Assembly: GCA_902362865.1 (NCBI GenBank)
Contig: CABIYE010000001.1
Coordinates: forward strand, 1-64,000
Origin: Clostridiaceae bacterium
Lineage (GTDB): Bacteria > Bacillota > Clostridia > Lachnospirales > Lachnospiraceae
Direction of reading: 5' to 3'
DNA length: 64,000 nucleotides
This document shows positions 1 through 7,180 of this stretch, in pieces (the stretch's first letter is position 1; each line of letters starts with the position of its first letter). Made by a program: the position numbers and the translations under genes. The notes beneath the pieces are model-generated. The model ran no database searches, was not told the origin of the DNA, and saw only the letters and a program-made list of their open reading frames with translations.

Positions 1-94
1 AAGACCCCTTGAAGACGACGAGGTAGATAGGGCAGAGGTGGAAGCATGGCAACATGTGGAGCTGACTGTTACTAATCGGTCGAGGGCATAACCA
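1..94 (+). rRNA. 23S ribosomal RNA, 3' end (partial)
   Basis: The first ~94 bases match the conserved 3' end of bacterial 23S rRNA, including the block ACTAATCGGTCGAGGGCATA near 71-90. The gene starts outside the window. The mature end is placed near 94 by similarity to Firmicute 23S termini, so it is approximate. No 5S rRNA follows: the next ~80 bases lead straight into a terminator. Confidence 0.93.
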
Positions 95-173
95 AAGCAA
101 GGTGGATAGGAAAAAGATGGATTGAAAAGTATTTCTTATATGCAGTTTTGAAGGTACATAAAATTACTTAAAC

Positions 174-204
174 AGACACTTTTTAGCAGGAAGTGTCTTT
201 TTTT
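174..204 (+). terminator. Intrinsic terminator of the rRNA operon
   Basis: An 8-bp perfect stem (AGACACTT at 174-181 with AAGTGTCT at 191-198) is followed by a run of T. It lies about 80 bases after the 23S end and before the next gene, so it most likely ends the rRNA transcript. Confidence 0.85.
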
Positions 205-308
205 GTTTATATGAATTGAATATAATAATGAATATTTTGCGAGACTCCTTGTATTTTTTTCGATTTCTATTTATAATGCAGATGAATCAAGTAAAGAAAG
301 GATTAACT

Positions 309-1361
309 ATGAAAAGAAAATTTAACAGAAAATTTTGTGGCATCCTTGCTCTTACGGTCACTCTAGTGGCAATACCGGTGTCGGCCACCGATGTTCAGAG
401 CCTGGAGAATAAGACAAATGATTTACAAGAAGAACTGGAAGGTGTTAATCAAGAACTTCTGGAGATTAGTAACCAGATAGAAGATACGGAAGCCCAGATT
501 GAAAATGTAAATAATGAAATGCTTCGTCTTGAGGATTCTCTTTCGATTTCAAAAGAAAACGAAGAGCGTCAGTATGAGGCCATGAAAGCACGTATTAAGT
601 ATATGTATGAAAATGACGGCTTTTCTATGTTGGAATTTTTGTGCTCGGCAGAAAGTATGTCAGATTTTCTGAACAAGGCAGATTTTGTTCAGAATATTAG
701 TAGTTATGACAGAGAGAAATTTGAGCTGTTGAAAGCAATGCGGGAAGGAATCGATGAGCAAGAAGCAAGTTTAGAAGAAGAGCAGGCCTCTTTGGAAGAG
801 CTTGAAAGTCAATTGAAAGCACAGCAAGAATCATTAGAGAAAAAAGCGGAGGAGACTTCGACGGATTTGAAAGCCTTTAATGCGCAGCTTCAGGCTCTGC
901 GAGAGGAAGAACAGCGCAAAGCGGAAGAAGAAGCAGCAGCGGCAGCGGCTGCGGCGGCTGCTGCTGAAGCCGCAAGTCAGAGTGCTTCAGCCTCTTCGTC
1001 TTTTGGAAGTTCTAATGAGAATTCGTCTGGAAGCAAGGATACGGGCAGCAGTAATTCTTCGTCAGGTAATTCGGGTTATGTCTATGCTTCTGGCGGAGCG
1101 TTGACACCGGAGAAGGGCGTTGTTTATTATGATGGACATCGAGAAACTTACTATTCTCAGCGAGTGTTGCCGGGGGGCGGTCTCAATATTCCGGGACGTC
1201 ATGTGGCGGAGGATGGAACAATCAGAGATATTGACGGCTATATTTGTGTGGCAAGCAGTGATTATCCCAGAGGAACTATTGTTAATACATCACTGGGATT
1301 AGGAAAGGTCTATGACAGTGGGTGTGCAAGCGGTACGATTGATATCTATACAGATTGGTAA
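309..1361 (+). CDS. Secreted coiled-coil protein with C-terminal 3D-like domain
   Basis: A 350-aa exported protein, probably acting on or near peptidoglycan. Residues 1-27 form a signal peptide ending near PVSA-T. Residues ~30-230 are a long charged coiled coil of the type at the N terminus of PcsB/CwlO-like hydrolases. A poly-Ala stretch and a Ser/Gly/Asn-rich linker follow. The last ~80 residues resemble the 3D (double-psi beta-barrel) domain, with the end motif DSGCASGTIDIYTDW carrying its aspartates. The start at 309 is chosen because the signal peptide begins there and a purine-rich RBS precedes it; an upstream in-frame ATG at 216 would add an unlikely leader. By analogy with 3D-domain proteins it could be a lytic transglycosylase, but no activity is shown here. 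Confidence 0.8.
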   Translation: MKRKFNRKFCGILALTVTLVAIPVSATDVQSLENKTNDLQEELEGVNQELLEISNQIEDTEAQIENVNNEMLRLEDSLSISKENEERQYEAMKARIKYMYENDGFSMLEFLCSAESMSDFLNKADFVQNISSYDREKFELLKAMREGIDEQEASLEEEQASLEELESQLKAQQESLEKKAEETSTDLKAFNAQLQALREEEQRKAEEEAAAAAAAAAAAEAASQSASASSSFGSSNENSSGSKDTGSSNSSSGNSGYVYASGGALTPEKGVVYYDGHRETYYSQRVLPGGGLNIPGRHVAEDGTIRDIDGYICVASSDYPRGTIVNTSLGLGKVYDSGCASGTIDIYTDW

Positions 1362-1444
1362 AATGAATGATGAAAGGATTTATTTTTTCTTATAAAAGGT
1401 GTATGATAAGAGATAGAAAAAATAGATAATGAGAGGAAAGAAAG

Positions 1445-2977
1445 ATGCAGACAGCAGAATGGAAAGATGATTATAAGGAATTTGAGTTTGTAACTAGACA
1501 GTTTTATGCAGGAGAGGTTCCGATGCCGAAGTATAAAGGATTTTCGGGTGGATTTGGAAGTTATGCGCAGAGGGGCGGACAAGCAAGTATGCTGAGACTG
1601 CGTTTGCCTGGCGGACGAATTACGAAGGAAAAGCTTGGTTTCATTGTGAATAGTATTGAAAAATACCAGATCAACAAATTACATTTTACAACATGTCAGA
1701 CGGTGCAGCTTCACAATTTGAATGCGGATGCGGTGTGCGAGCTTGCCGTGGAAGCGTTGGATTATGGAATTGTTACGAGGGGCGGAGGTGGAGATTTCCC
1801 GAGAAATGTGATGGTATCACCTCTTGCCGGTGTAGAAGAAGGTGAGTATTTTGATGTTTCGCCATATGCACAGGCTGCTGCAGATTATCTTATGGGATTG
1901 ATTAAAACGGTAAAACTTCCGAGAAAACTGAAAGTATGTTTTTCTAATTCGCCGGCAAATTTGACGCATGCTACTTTCAGAGATCTTGGATTTGCTGCAA
2001 GGGAAGATGGCAGATTTGATGTCTACAGCGCCGGAGGCCTTGGAAACAATCCAAAGCTGGGGATTTTGACTGCACAGGCTGTGGAAGGCAGAAAGATCCT
2101 TTATTATATTCAGGCGATGGTAAATTTGTTTACCACATATGGAAATTATGAAAATCGTGCAAAAGCAAGAACCAGATATATGCAGGATGTACTTGGTGAT
2201 AAGTATGTAGAGGAATTTACAAAGAAGCTGGAAGAAGTGATGGAAAGCGGAGTGAATCTGGATATTGATGTTGAGGAAACTCCGGTGACTAAGCAGGGCG
2301 ATGGCGTGAAGGTTGAAGACAGAAGAGTCAGTCCGCAGAAACAGGAAGGGCTTTATGCTGTAAAATATCATCCGATTGGCGGATGTCCGTCTCCTGAAAA
2401 GATGACAGAGATTTATCAGGCAATTCTAGATATGGATCAGGTGGAACTTCGTCTTGTGCCGGATGAGTCTGTGTATATTATTAATTGTAACGGCAGTGAG
2501 GCAGAAAGAATCCTGAAGCTTACTGATGATGGCGCAAAGAATGTATTTGAGAATTCTGTTGCATGTATCGGAGCGTCTATCTGCCAGGTGGGAGTAAGAG
2601 ATTCCCAGAAATTAATGGCAGATTTGTTGGAAGCTTCCAGAGAATGGGGGTATGCGGACGGCGTATTGCCGCAGATTCATATCTCAGGCTGCCCATCATC
2701 CTGCGGAACTCACCAGATTGGAAGGATCGGATTTCGGGGCGGTGTCAAGAAAGTAGAAGGAAAGACAGAACCGGCATTTGTCCTTTATGTAAACGGGGAG
2801 GAAGAAGAAGGCGGCGAAAGATTCGGCGAACAAATTGGTACGATTCTGGAAAGAGATATTCCAACATTTTTAAAGGCGCTGGGGCAGGAAATATCTGACA
2901 GCGGCTGCAAATACGATGAATGGTATGCGGAACATGCGGACAGGTTTAAGGAGATTGCGGCTCCGTATGTAGGATAA
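1445..2977 (+). CDS. Nitrite/sulfite reductase, siroheme-[4Fe-4S] type
   Basis: A 510-aa protein of the ferredoxin-nitrite/sulfite reductase family, which reduces nitrite to ammonia or sulfite to sulfide with six electrons. Duplicated ferrodoxin-like halves are visible. The coupled siroheme/4Fe-4S ligands are present as C-x5-C (CIGASIC, about residues 373-379) and C-x3-C (SGCPSSC, about 416-420). An upstream half contains the expected HFTTCQTVQLHN substrate/siroheme region. It stands alone between terminator-like sequence and a convergent gene, with no reductase subunit, siroheme or transport gene beside it. An RBS (GAGAGGAAAGAAAG) sits just before the ATG. The choice between nitrite and sulfite cannot be made from sequence. 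Confidence 0.88.
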   Translation: MQTAEWKDDYKEFEFVTRQFYAGEVPMPKYKGFSGGFGSYAQRGGQASMLRLRLPGGRITKEKLGFIVNSIEKYQINKLHFTTCQTVQLHNLNADAVCELAVEALDYGIVTRGGGGDFPRNVMVSPLAGVEEGEYFDVSPYAQAAADYLMGLIKTVKLPRKLKVCFSNSPANLTHATFRDLGFAAREDGRFDVYSAGGLGNNPKLGILTAQAVEGRKILYYIQAMVNLFTTYGNYENRAKARTRYMQDVLGDKYVEEFTKKLEEVMESGVNLDIDVEETPVTKQGDGVKVEDRRVSPQKQEGLYAVKYHPIGGCPSPEKMTEIYQAILDMDQVELRLVPDESVYIINCNGSEAERILKLTDDGAKNVFENSVACIGASICQVGVRDSQKLMADLLEASREWGYADGVLPQIHISGCPSSCGTHQIGRIGFRGGVKKVEGKTEPAFVLYVNGEEEEGGERFGEQIGTILERDIPTFLKALGQEISDSGCKYDEWYAEHADRFKEIAAPYVG

Positions 2978-2994
2978 TAAGATTTGAGAAATGC

Positions 2995-3037
2995 AAAAGC
3001 AGAGTGTTCAGGAAAGTGTTACACTCTGCTTTTCTTT
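2995..3037. terminator. Bidirectional intrinsic terminator
   Basis: A 13-bp perfect stem (2995-3007 with 3021-3033) has A-rich and T-rich flanks, so it can act on both strands. It lies between convergent genes and serves the reductase upstream and the deacetylase on the minus strand. Confidence 0.9.
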
Positions 3038-3894
3038 TACAGAAGGGCACTTAAAGGTTTGAAGCTATAGCCCATTTCTTCCCACTTGGTCAGAAGTTCA
3101 TCCAGAATTTCCGCATTGGTAGAAGAAGTACTGTGAAGCAGAACAATAGCGCCGGGATGGATGCGGCCAAGCAGTTTGTCGAATGCCTCAGTTTTAGTCG
3201 GCTGATCATCCTGATACCAATCCACATAGGCGAGACTCCAGAAGAAGGTCTTATAACCCATTTCCTGAGCCATTTTAAGATTACTTTCACTGTATTTACC
3301 CTGGGGAGGCCGGTAGTATTTAGTCATAGAGTCCCCGGTAATATTCTGGTAAATGGTTTCAACTTTGTTTAGTTCTTCTGAAAAAGCTTCTTTTGACGAT
3401 ATTTGGGACATGTCGGGATGGGAATAAGTATGATTACCGACGGTGTGTCCTTCTTCCGTCATACGCTTGATTAAATCAGGATTTTCTTCAATAAAAGTTC
3501 CTACAACAAAAAAGGTGGCAGGTGCTTTATGAATTTTTAAGGCATCAAGAATCGGCGCTGTATTTCCGTTCTCGTAGCCGGCATCAAAAGTGAGGTACAG
3601 TACTTTTTCTTCTGTCTGTTCTGCATAGTAGGCATCGAATTGTTTCAGCTCTTCTGCGGTAGCATTTGCTACGGGCGGCTTCCCATCCTCCTGAAAACTG
3701 AGTCCCCAGTTTCCTTCCGCGGAAGTTTCTACTACTTCCGAATCAGCAGCTCCTGAAGATTTCGCATCAAAATGATTGGCAGATGCTATGTTGAAGTGAT
3801 CGACTGCCTGGGCGGTAAAACGTCCCGTTAAAAATGCTGCTGCAAACAGGAAGAGAGTTTTGGCAATTTTCTTATAATTAGGTCTGTGCTTCAT
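3037..3894 (-). CDS. pdaA: PdaA-like polysaccharide deacetylase (muramic delta-lactam pathway)
   Basis: A 285-aa NodB-family deacetylase with an N-terminal membrane anchor or signal (residues ~11-30). It has the PdaA-type block GNWGLSFQ before the catalytic domain. Motif 1 is TFDAGYENG (102-110), with Ala where generic NodB enzymes have the second Asp; B. subtilis PdaA also deviates at this site. Motif 2 is GHTVGNHTYSHPDM (149-162), and RPPQGKYSE supplies the Arg/Pro motif. PdaA removes the acetyl group from N-acetylmuramic acid so that the muramic delta-lactam of spore cortex can form, which fits the sporulation genes elsewhere in the window. A closely related vegetative deacetylase cannot be excluded. 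Confidence 0.85.
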   Translation of the reverse strand: MKHRPNYKKIAKTLFLFAAAFLTGRFTAQAVDHFNIASANHFDAKSSGAADSEVVETSAEGNWGLSFQEDGKPPVANATAEELKQFDAYYAEQTEEKVLYLTFDAGYENGNTAPILDALKIHKAPATFFVVGTFIEENPDLIKRMTEEGHTVGNHTYSHPDMSQISSKEAFSEELNKVETIYQNITGDSMTKYYRPPQGKYSESNLKMAQEMGYKTFFWSLAYVDWYQDDQPTKTEAFDKLLGRIHPGAIVLLHSTSSTNAEILDELLTKWEEMGYSFKPLSALL

Positions 3895-3957
3895 AAAAGC
3901 CTCAAAAGATATTTTTACTTTATTCTATTCCACTTGTACTTTCGTTAGTCATTTTAT

Positions 3958-4353
3958 TTACTTATGCGCTTTAAAATCGTACGCTAACCGTTCCTCGGAG
4001 ATGTTCAGCTTTTCTTCCAGTTTTTCCAATTCGTACTCCTGCGCCTGATAGTCTGTGTAGGAGAGCCCGCCCTGTAGATACTGACTTTCAATATAATCAT
4101 CATAGTGTTCTATTTTTTCTTCCACATCTTCTAACTCGCTTTTTAGAACAGAAAAACGTCGAAGGTTTTCGGCCGGAATTTCTCCCGGTACGGCACTATT
4201 GGAGTGAAGAGTTACGTCATCTACTGCTTGGGAGAGAAATTCCACAGATTCTTCTGCAAAATAGCTGCTTTTGTTATTTGTATTTCTGCATCCTGTAAGA
4301 ACAGGAAGGCATAATATAATAAAAAATAAGGTTAATAAAAATTTTTTCTTCAT
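3958..4353 (-). CDS. Small lipoprotein, unknown function
   Basis: 131 residues. The N terminus is a lipoprotein signal with lipobox LTGC (Cys at residue 22). The mature part is mostly charged helix with predicted coiled-coil character in the last ~60 residues. No family is recognised. It is transcribed toward pdaA, with a 63-base gap, and could share its transcript. An RBS (AGGAAA) precedes the ATG on the minus strand. Confidence 0.75.
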   Translation of the reverse strand: MKKKFLLTLFFIILCLPVLTGCRNTNNKSSYFAEESVEFLSQAVDDVTLHSNSAVPGEIPAENLRRFSVLKSELEDVEEKIEHYDDYIESQYLQGGLSYTDYQAQEYELEKLEEKLNISEERLAYDFKAHK

Positions 4354-4454
4354 GAGTATTTCCTCGCTTTTTGTATTTGTTAAAAGTATTTTATTTTTTT
4401 AGTTTTATCATACGTGGAAAAAGAAGCAAATTTAGCGGATGTTTATAAAGTTGG

Positions 4455-4483
4455 TTGAAATTGGAAAATAGCAGGCGTATAAT
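4455..4483 (+). promoter_or_regulatory. Promoter of the ferritin gene
   Basis: TTGAAA (4455-4460), a 17-base spacer and a perfect TATAAT (4478-4483), ~30 bases before the ferritin start. This is a strong housekeeping-type promoter. No Fur or PerR box was recognised around it. Confidence 0.8.
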
Positions 4484-4513
4484 AAAGTAGATTAAAAACA
4501 GGAGGTAATGCTT

Positions 4514-5026
4514 ATGTTAGATAAAAAAGTGGTAGAATTGTTAAACCAGCAAGTGAATAAGGAATTTTATTCCGCTTACTTATATCTTGATTTTTCTAAT
4601 TTCTATTATGATGAAGGATTGGAAGGATTTGGAAATTGGTATAAGATTCAGGCACAGGAAGAACGGGATCATGCGATGCTTTTTATTCAGTATTTGCAGA
4701 ATAACGGCGAGAAAGTGACACTGGAAGCAATTGATAAGCCGGCAGTTACACTTGAGAGCGCCAAGGCTGTACTTGCAGAAGGATTAAAGCATGAGCAGTA
4801 TGTGACAAGTCTGATCCACAACATCTATGATGCGGCATATTCTGTAAAAGACTTCCGTACAATGCAGTTTTTGGACTGGTTTGTAAAAGAGCAGGGCGAA
4901 GAAGAGACCAATGCAGAAGGACTGGTAAAGAAGTTTGAGTTATTCGGAGATGATCCGAAGAGCTTGTATATGTTGGATAATGAGCTGGGAGCGAGGGTAT
5001 ATTCCGCGCCATCATTAGTATTATAA
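4514..5026 (+). CDS. ftnA: Ferritin (non-heme iron storage)
   Basis: A 170-aa ferritin that oxidises Fe(II) and stores iron in a 24-mer shell in the cytoplasm. The ferroxidase ligands are in place: E in NKEFYSAYLY, the E-E-R-D-H motif in AQEERDHAM, and Q/E in VKEQGEEETNAE. Length is normal for bacterial FtnA. The start at 4514 is used because AGGAGG (4500-4505) lies 8 bases away; an ATG at 4508 is only 2 bases from the RBS. It is monocistronic, with its own promoter, and tRNA-Trp follows with a separate promoter. Confidence 0.93.
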   Translation: MLDKKVVELLNQQVNKEFYSAYLYLDFSNFYYDEGLEGFGNWYKIQAQEERDHAMLFIQYLQNNGEKVTLEAIDKPAVTLESAKAVLAEGLKHEQYVTSLIHNIYDAAYSVKDFRTMQFLDWFVKEQGEEETNAEGLVKKFELFGDDPKSLYMLDNELGARVYSAPSLVL

Positions 5027-5034
5027 AAAAAGTA

Positions 5035-5080
5035 TTGACAAGAAGCGGTCACTTGTGATATAAATAACTAGTGACCGCTT
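5035..5080 (+). promoter_or_regulatory. tRNA-Trp promoter overlapped by an 11-bp inverted repeat
   Basis: TTGACA (5035-5040) and TATAAA (5059-5064) with an 18-base spacer form a promoter ~35 bases before tRNA-Trp. A perfect 11-bp inverted repeat, AAGCGGTCACT (5043-5053) and AGTGACCGCTT (5070-5080), brackets the -10 element, the left arm in the spacer and the right arm at or after the start point. That layout looks like an operator rather than a transcript hairpin, because the left arm would not be transcribed. Confidence 0.7.
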
Positions 5081-5099
5081 GAGGTTGCAAATTACATAT

Positions 5100-5170
5100 A
5101 GGGGATTGGTCAAATGGTATGACAGGAGTCTCCAAAACTCTTAGCGGGAGTTCGATTCTCTCATCCCCTG
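5100..5170 (+). tRNA. tRNA-Trp (anticodon CCA)
   Basis: A full cloverleaf can be drawn. The acceptor is AGGGGAT (5100-5106) with ATCCCCT (5163-5169) and discriminator G5170. The D-stem is GTCA/TGAC. The anticodon stem is GGAGT/ACTCT with loop CTCCAAA, giving anticodon CCA at 5132-5134. The T-stem is GGGAG/CTCTC with loop TTCGATT. CCA is not encoded. Confidence 0.96.
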
Positions 5171-5253
5171 TTAAAAATCTAGTAAAAGAAAGGCTTTTCG
5201 TATGCCTACTAGAAAAAGTTAACACGAAAGTTAACACAGAAGCGATTGAATGA
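5171..5253 (+). other. Possible remnant of an integrase 3' end next to tRNA-Trp
   Basis: The frame ending at TGA 5251-5253 stays open back through the tRNA 3' end and finishes with a KVNTKVNTE-like tail, encoded by a short direct repeat (AAAGTTAACAC at 5216-5226 and 5228-5238). Phage and ICE integrases often end at a tRNA att site and can have tails like this, so it may be a scar of an excised or decayed element. No catalytic part of an integrase is left. This is inference only. Confidence 0.3.
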
Positions 5254-5256
5254 AAG

Positions 5257-5306
5257 GTGACAATATAAGTACAATGAAAGAGTGTATTTATATTGTCACT
5301 TTTTTG
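5257..5306 (+). terminator. Intrinsic terminator downstream of tRNA-Trp
   Basis: An 11-bp perfect stem (GTGACAATATA at 5257-5267 with TATATTGTCAC at 5289-5299) is followed by six T. The loop is long (21 bases). It probably ends the tRNA-Trp transcript. The rest of the gap up to 5476 is AT-rich and shows no other gene or clear signal. Confidence 0.75.
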
Positions 5307-5476
5307 TGTTGGGGGAGCCTTTACATTCGATATAGCAAAAAGAATTTTAAGATAGGCGATATGTATTGGATGCACACATATCAAGAAAATAATTTATCGA
5401 ACCGAACTTGTTTTTTATCTTGAATATCTTCGTAATTACGAAGATAATTAGCGTAAAAGGGAGAAGGAGAGCGATT

Positions 5477-5611
5477 ATGTTTAAAGAAATGGCCGCAGCC
5501 ATGCCAGATAGAGAAATAGAGCGGTGCATGTCTATCTTGGTGGAAGGTAGTGTTATTTTGAGCATTAAGCGGGATGTTATACAGAATGCAATTGATAAAC
5601 ATTCAAAGTAG
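5477..5611 (+). CDS. Small hypothetical protein (44 aa)
   Basis: A 44-residue ORF with a strong RBS (GAAGGAG at 5463-5469) and good spacing to the ATG. The product (MFKEMAAAMPDREIE...) is helical and resembles no family I can name. Its 3' end overlaps the next ORF in another frame. It lies in the AT-rich stretch behind tRNA-Trp and could be a remnant or an intact microprotein. The RBS is the main support. Confidence 0.45.
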   Translation: MFKEMAAAMPDREIERCMSILVEGSVILSIKRDVIQNAIDKHSK

Positions 5612-6407
5612 AGACGCAAAACAAAAAGAATACTCTTTGTCATTGCTCCCTGATTCGGTTCGAGAAGTATCGGATGGAATAGAGTATAGAAATGATGGAG
5701 AATATCTGTACATACAATATATGGTTGCAAAGGGATATAGTGAGTATTGGAAGAGTAATATGTTTATATTAAACTATTCATCTATTTCATCGCAATTGAG
5801 AAAAGCAAAAGATAAAAAGAAAGAATTAAAAAGTCAAAATACGGCCTTATTGGAAGAAAATAGCAATTTAAAACTTGAAAATGATGAACTCTCGAATGGC
5901 GCGCAAAAACAATTGTCGGATATTAAGAATGCTTATGAAAAGGGTGAGTGGCAGAATGTGATAGATTTATCAAGTGCTCTTCATGAGAAGTATAATGGAA
6001 GTGAAGAAGATATAGAAGCACAACAGTTAGCAAAAACAAGTCAGGAGAATATAGATAAACAAAAGGCGGCAGAAGAAGCTGAGAAAGCTAAAGGTTATGA
6101 AACGGGTATTACATATGATCAACTTGCAAGAACTCCCGATGATTACGAAGGACAGAAAATTAAGTTCTATGGAAAAGTCATTCAGGTAATGGAATCAGAT
6201 AGTTCGGTAACAATAAGATTAGCGGTGAATGATGATTATGATACAATATTATATGGACAATATTCTAAATCAATAGTATCATCACGGGTTTTGGAAGATG
6301 ATTATATTACTGTATATGGAACTTCAGTAGGAACTATTAGTTATCAGTCTACAATGGGTGGAACGATAACTATACCGGGAGTTTATATAGAAAAAATAGA
6401 GCAGTAA
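5574..6407 (+). CDS. Hypothetical protein with coiled coil and C-terminal beta domain
   Basis: Up to 277 residues. Residues ~75-115 and ~140-180 are charged, coiled-coil-prone helix. The last ~100 residues start with GITYDQLARTPDDYEGQKI, a recurrent C-terminal module in Firmicute exported or membrane proteins with an OB-like beta-rich look. The N terminus has no signal peptide or TM segment, although relatives usually have one, and no RBS fits the 5574 start. The protein may be 5'-truncated or translated by coupling to the overlapping 44-aa ORF. Function unknown. It is probably part of the decayed island. Confidence 0.6.
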   Translation: MLYRMQLINIQSRDAKQKEYSLSLLPDSVREVSDGIEYRNDGEYLYIQYMVAKGYSEYWKSNMFILNYSSISSQLRKAKDKKKELKSQNTALLEENSNLKLENDELSNGAQKQLSDIKNAYEKGEWQNVIDLSSALHEKYNGSEEDIEAQQLAKTSQENIDKQKAAEEAEKAKGYETGITYDQLARTPDDYEGQKIKFYGKVIQVMESDSSVTIRLAVNDDYDTILYGQYSKSIVSSRVLEDDYITVYGTSVGTISYQSTMGGTITIPGVYIEKIEQ

Positions 6408-6937
6408 ATGTATAAGTACCTTAAGTCTATTCAAAAATGGGTAAGTAGAAATTGAATGAAGGAATACTTCAATGTTGAAAATTCGACTCAATACATGAGT
6501 AAAACACCTGCCACGTTTGGACAAAAATGTTTTGGTTTTGAAATTCTTGCTACTAATACCATATATAGTATGTTAAATTAACGAAAATGGCCTTATTTTT
6601 GGCTTGAAGCTGGACACCCTAAGAAGATTACACCCGACATCAGAAAAACCAAATTTAAGCCATAAAACACTTGATAACTATAGAGAATTAAAATAAAGAA
6701 ATGAGCCTGACGGATTGAAAAATCAATCTTCAAGGCTCTGGGTTCTAAGTTGGAAAGTATTATAATCTGAGAAAGATATGCTTATTAGTTGTAGATTAGG
6801 GGTTGTCGGGAAATAGACAGCCCCTTTTTCTTTATTGTATTTTTTTAGAAGTATGATAATATAATAATAGATAAGATATTAGATATTTTGATTAAAAAAC
6901 GGTATTTTAGATATTATATTATCTGTAAAGGAGAAAA
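6408..6937. other. 530-bp AT-rich gap without genes
   Basis: No convincing ORF in either strand. It holds an imperfect stem-loop at 6703-6738 (GAGCCT/AGGCTC outer arms, GATTGA/TCAATC inner arms) without a T-run, and a good terminator at 6799-6829. The sequence looks like degenerate mobile-element DNA, but no transposase or terminal repeat can be identified. Confidence 0.6.
6799..6829 (+). terminator. Intrinsic terminator
   Basis: GGGGTTGTC (6799-6807) pairs with GACAGCCCC (6816-6824; one G-U pair) and is followed by TTTTTCTTT. No intact gene lies just upstream, so it may be left from a deleted gene, or end the transcript of the 5574-6407 ORF. Confidence 0.8.
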
Positions 6938-7180
6938 ATGGAACAGTTTGTCGGAACTCTGGATATGACTACCAGCCGTAAGGCGGCGTTTCAATACAGT
7001 GATGAATGGATGGAAAATGGATTTTCTATCAGTCCGTTTTCCCTGCCGCTAAAAAAGCAGGTGTTTATTCTAACAAAAGATTATTTCAGCGGTTTGTTTG
7101 GTGTTTTCCGAAAATATGCAGATAAAAATTGGAAGAGATATTATGAAAACAGAAGAATTATTGACAGGACTGCTTTCTGA
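6938..7180 (+). pseudogene. Truncated HipA toxin-kinase gene (N-terminal fragment)
   Basis: The first ~57 residues match the N-terminal subdomain of HipA-type Ser/Thr kinases: a FVGTLD start, FQYSDEWMENG, SISPFSLPL and DYFSGLFGVF. In intact HipA the last motif continues into ADSLPD-W. Here similarity stops at about base 7108 and the frame runs on for ~23 unrelated residues, into the start of the next gene. The kinase domain is gone, so no toxin activity is expected. A perfect RBS (AAAGGAG) remains. No HipB-like antitoxin is visible upstream. The breakpoint lies within 40 bases of the next gene start. Confidence 0.75.

Noticed and set aside
880..1302. Two + strand ORFs within the coiled-coil/3D-domain gene
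   Set aside because: They are alternate frames of the Ala-rich and 3D-domain coding sequence, with no RBS.
5049..5384. Minus-strand 111-aa ORF across tRNA-Trp
   Set aside because: It reads the antisense of tRNA-Trp and its promoter; no RBS or family.
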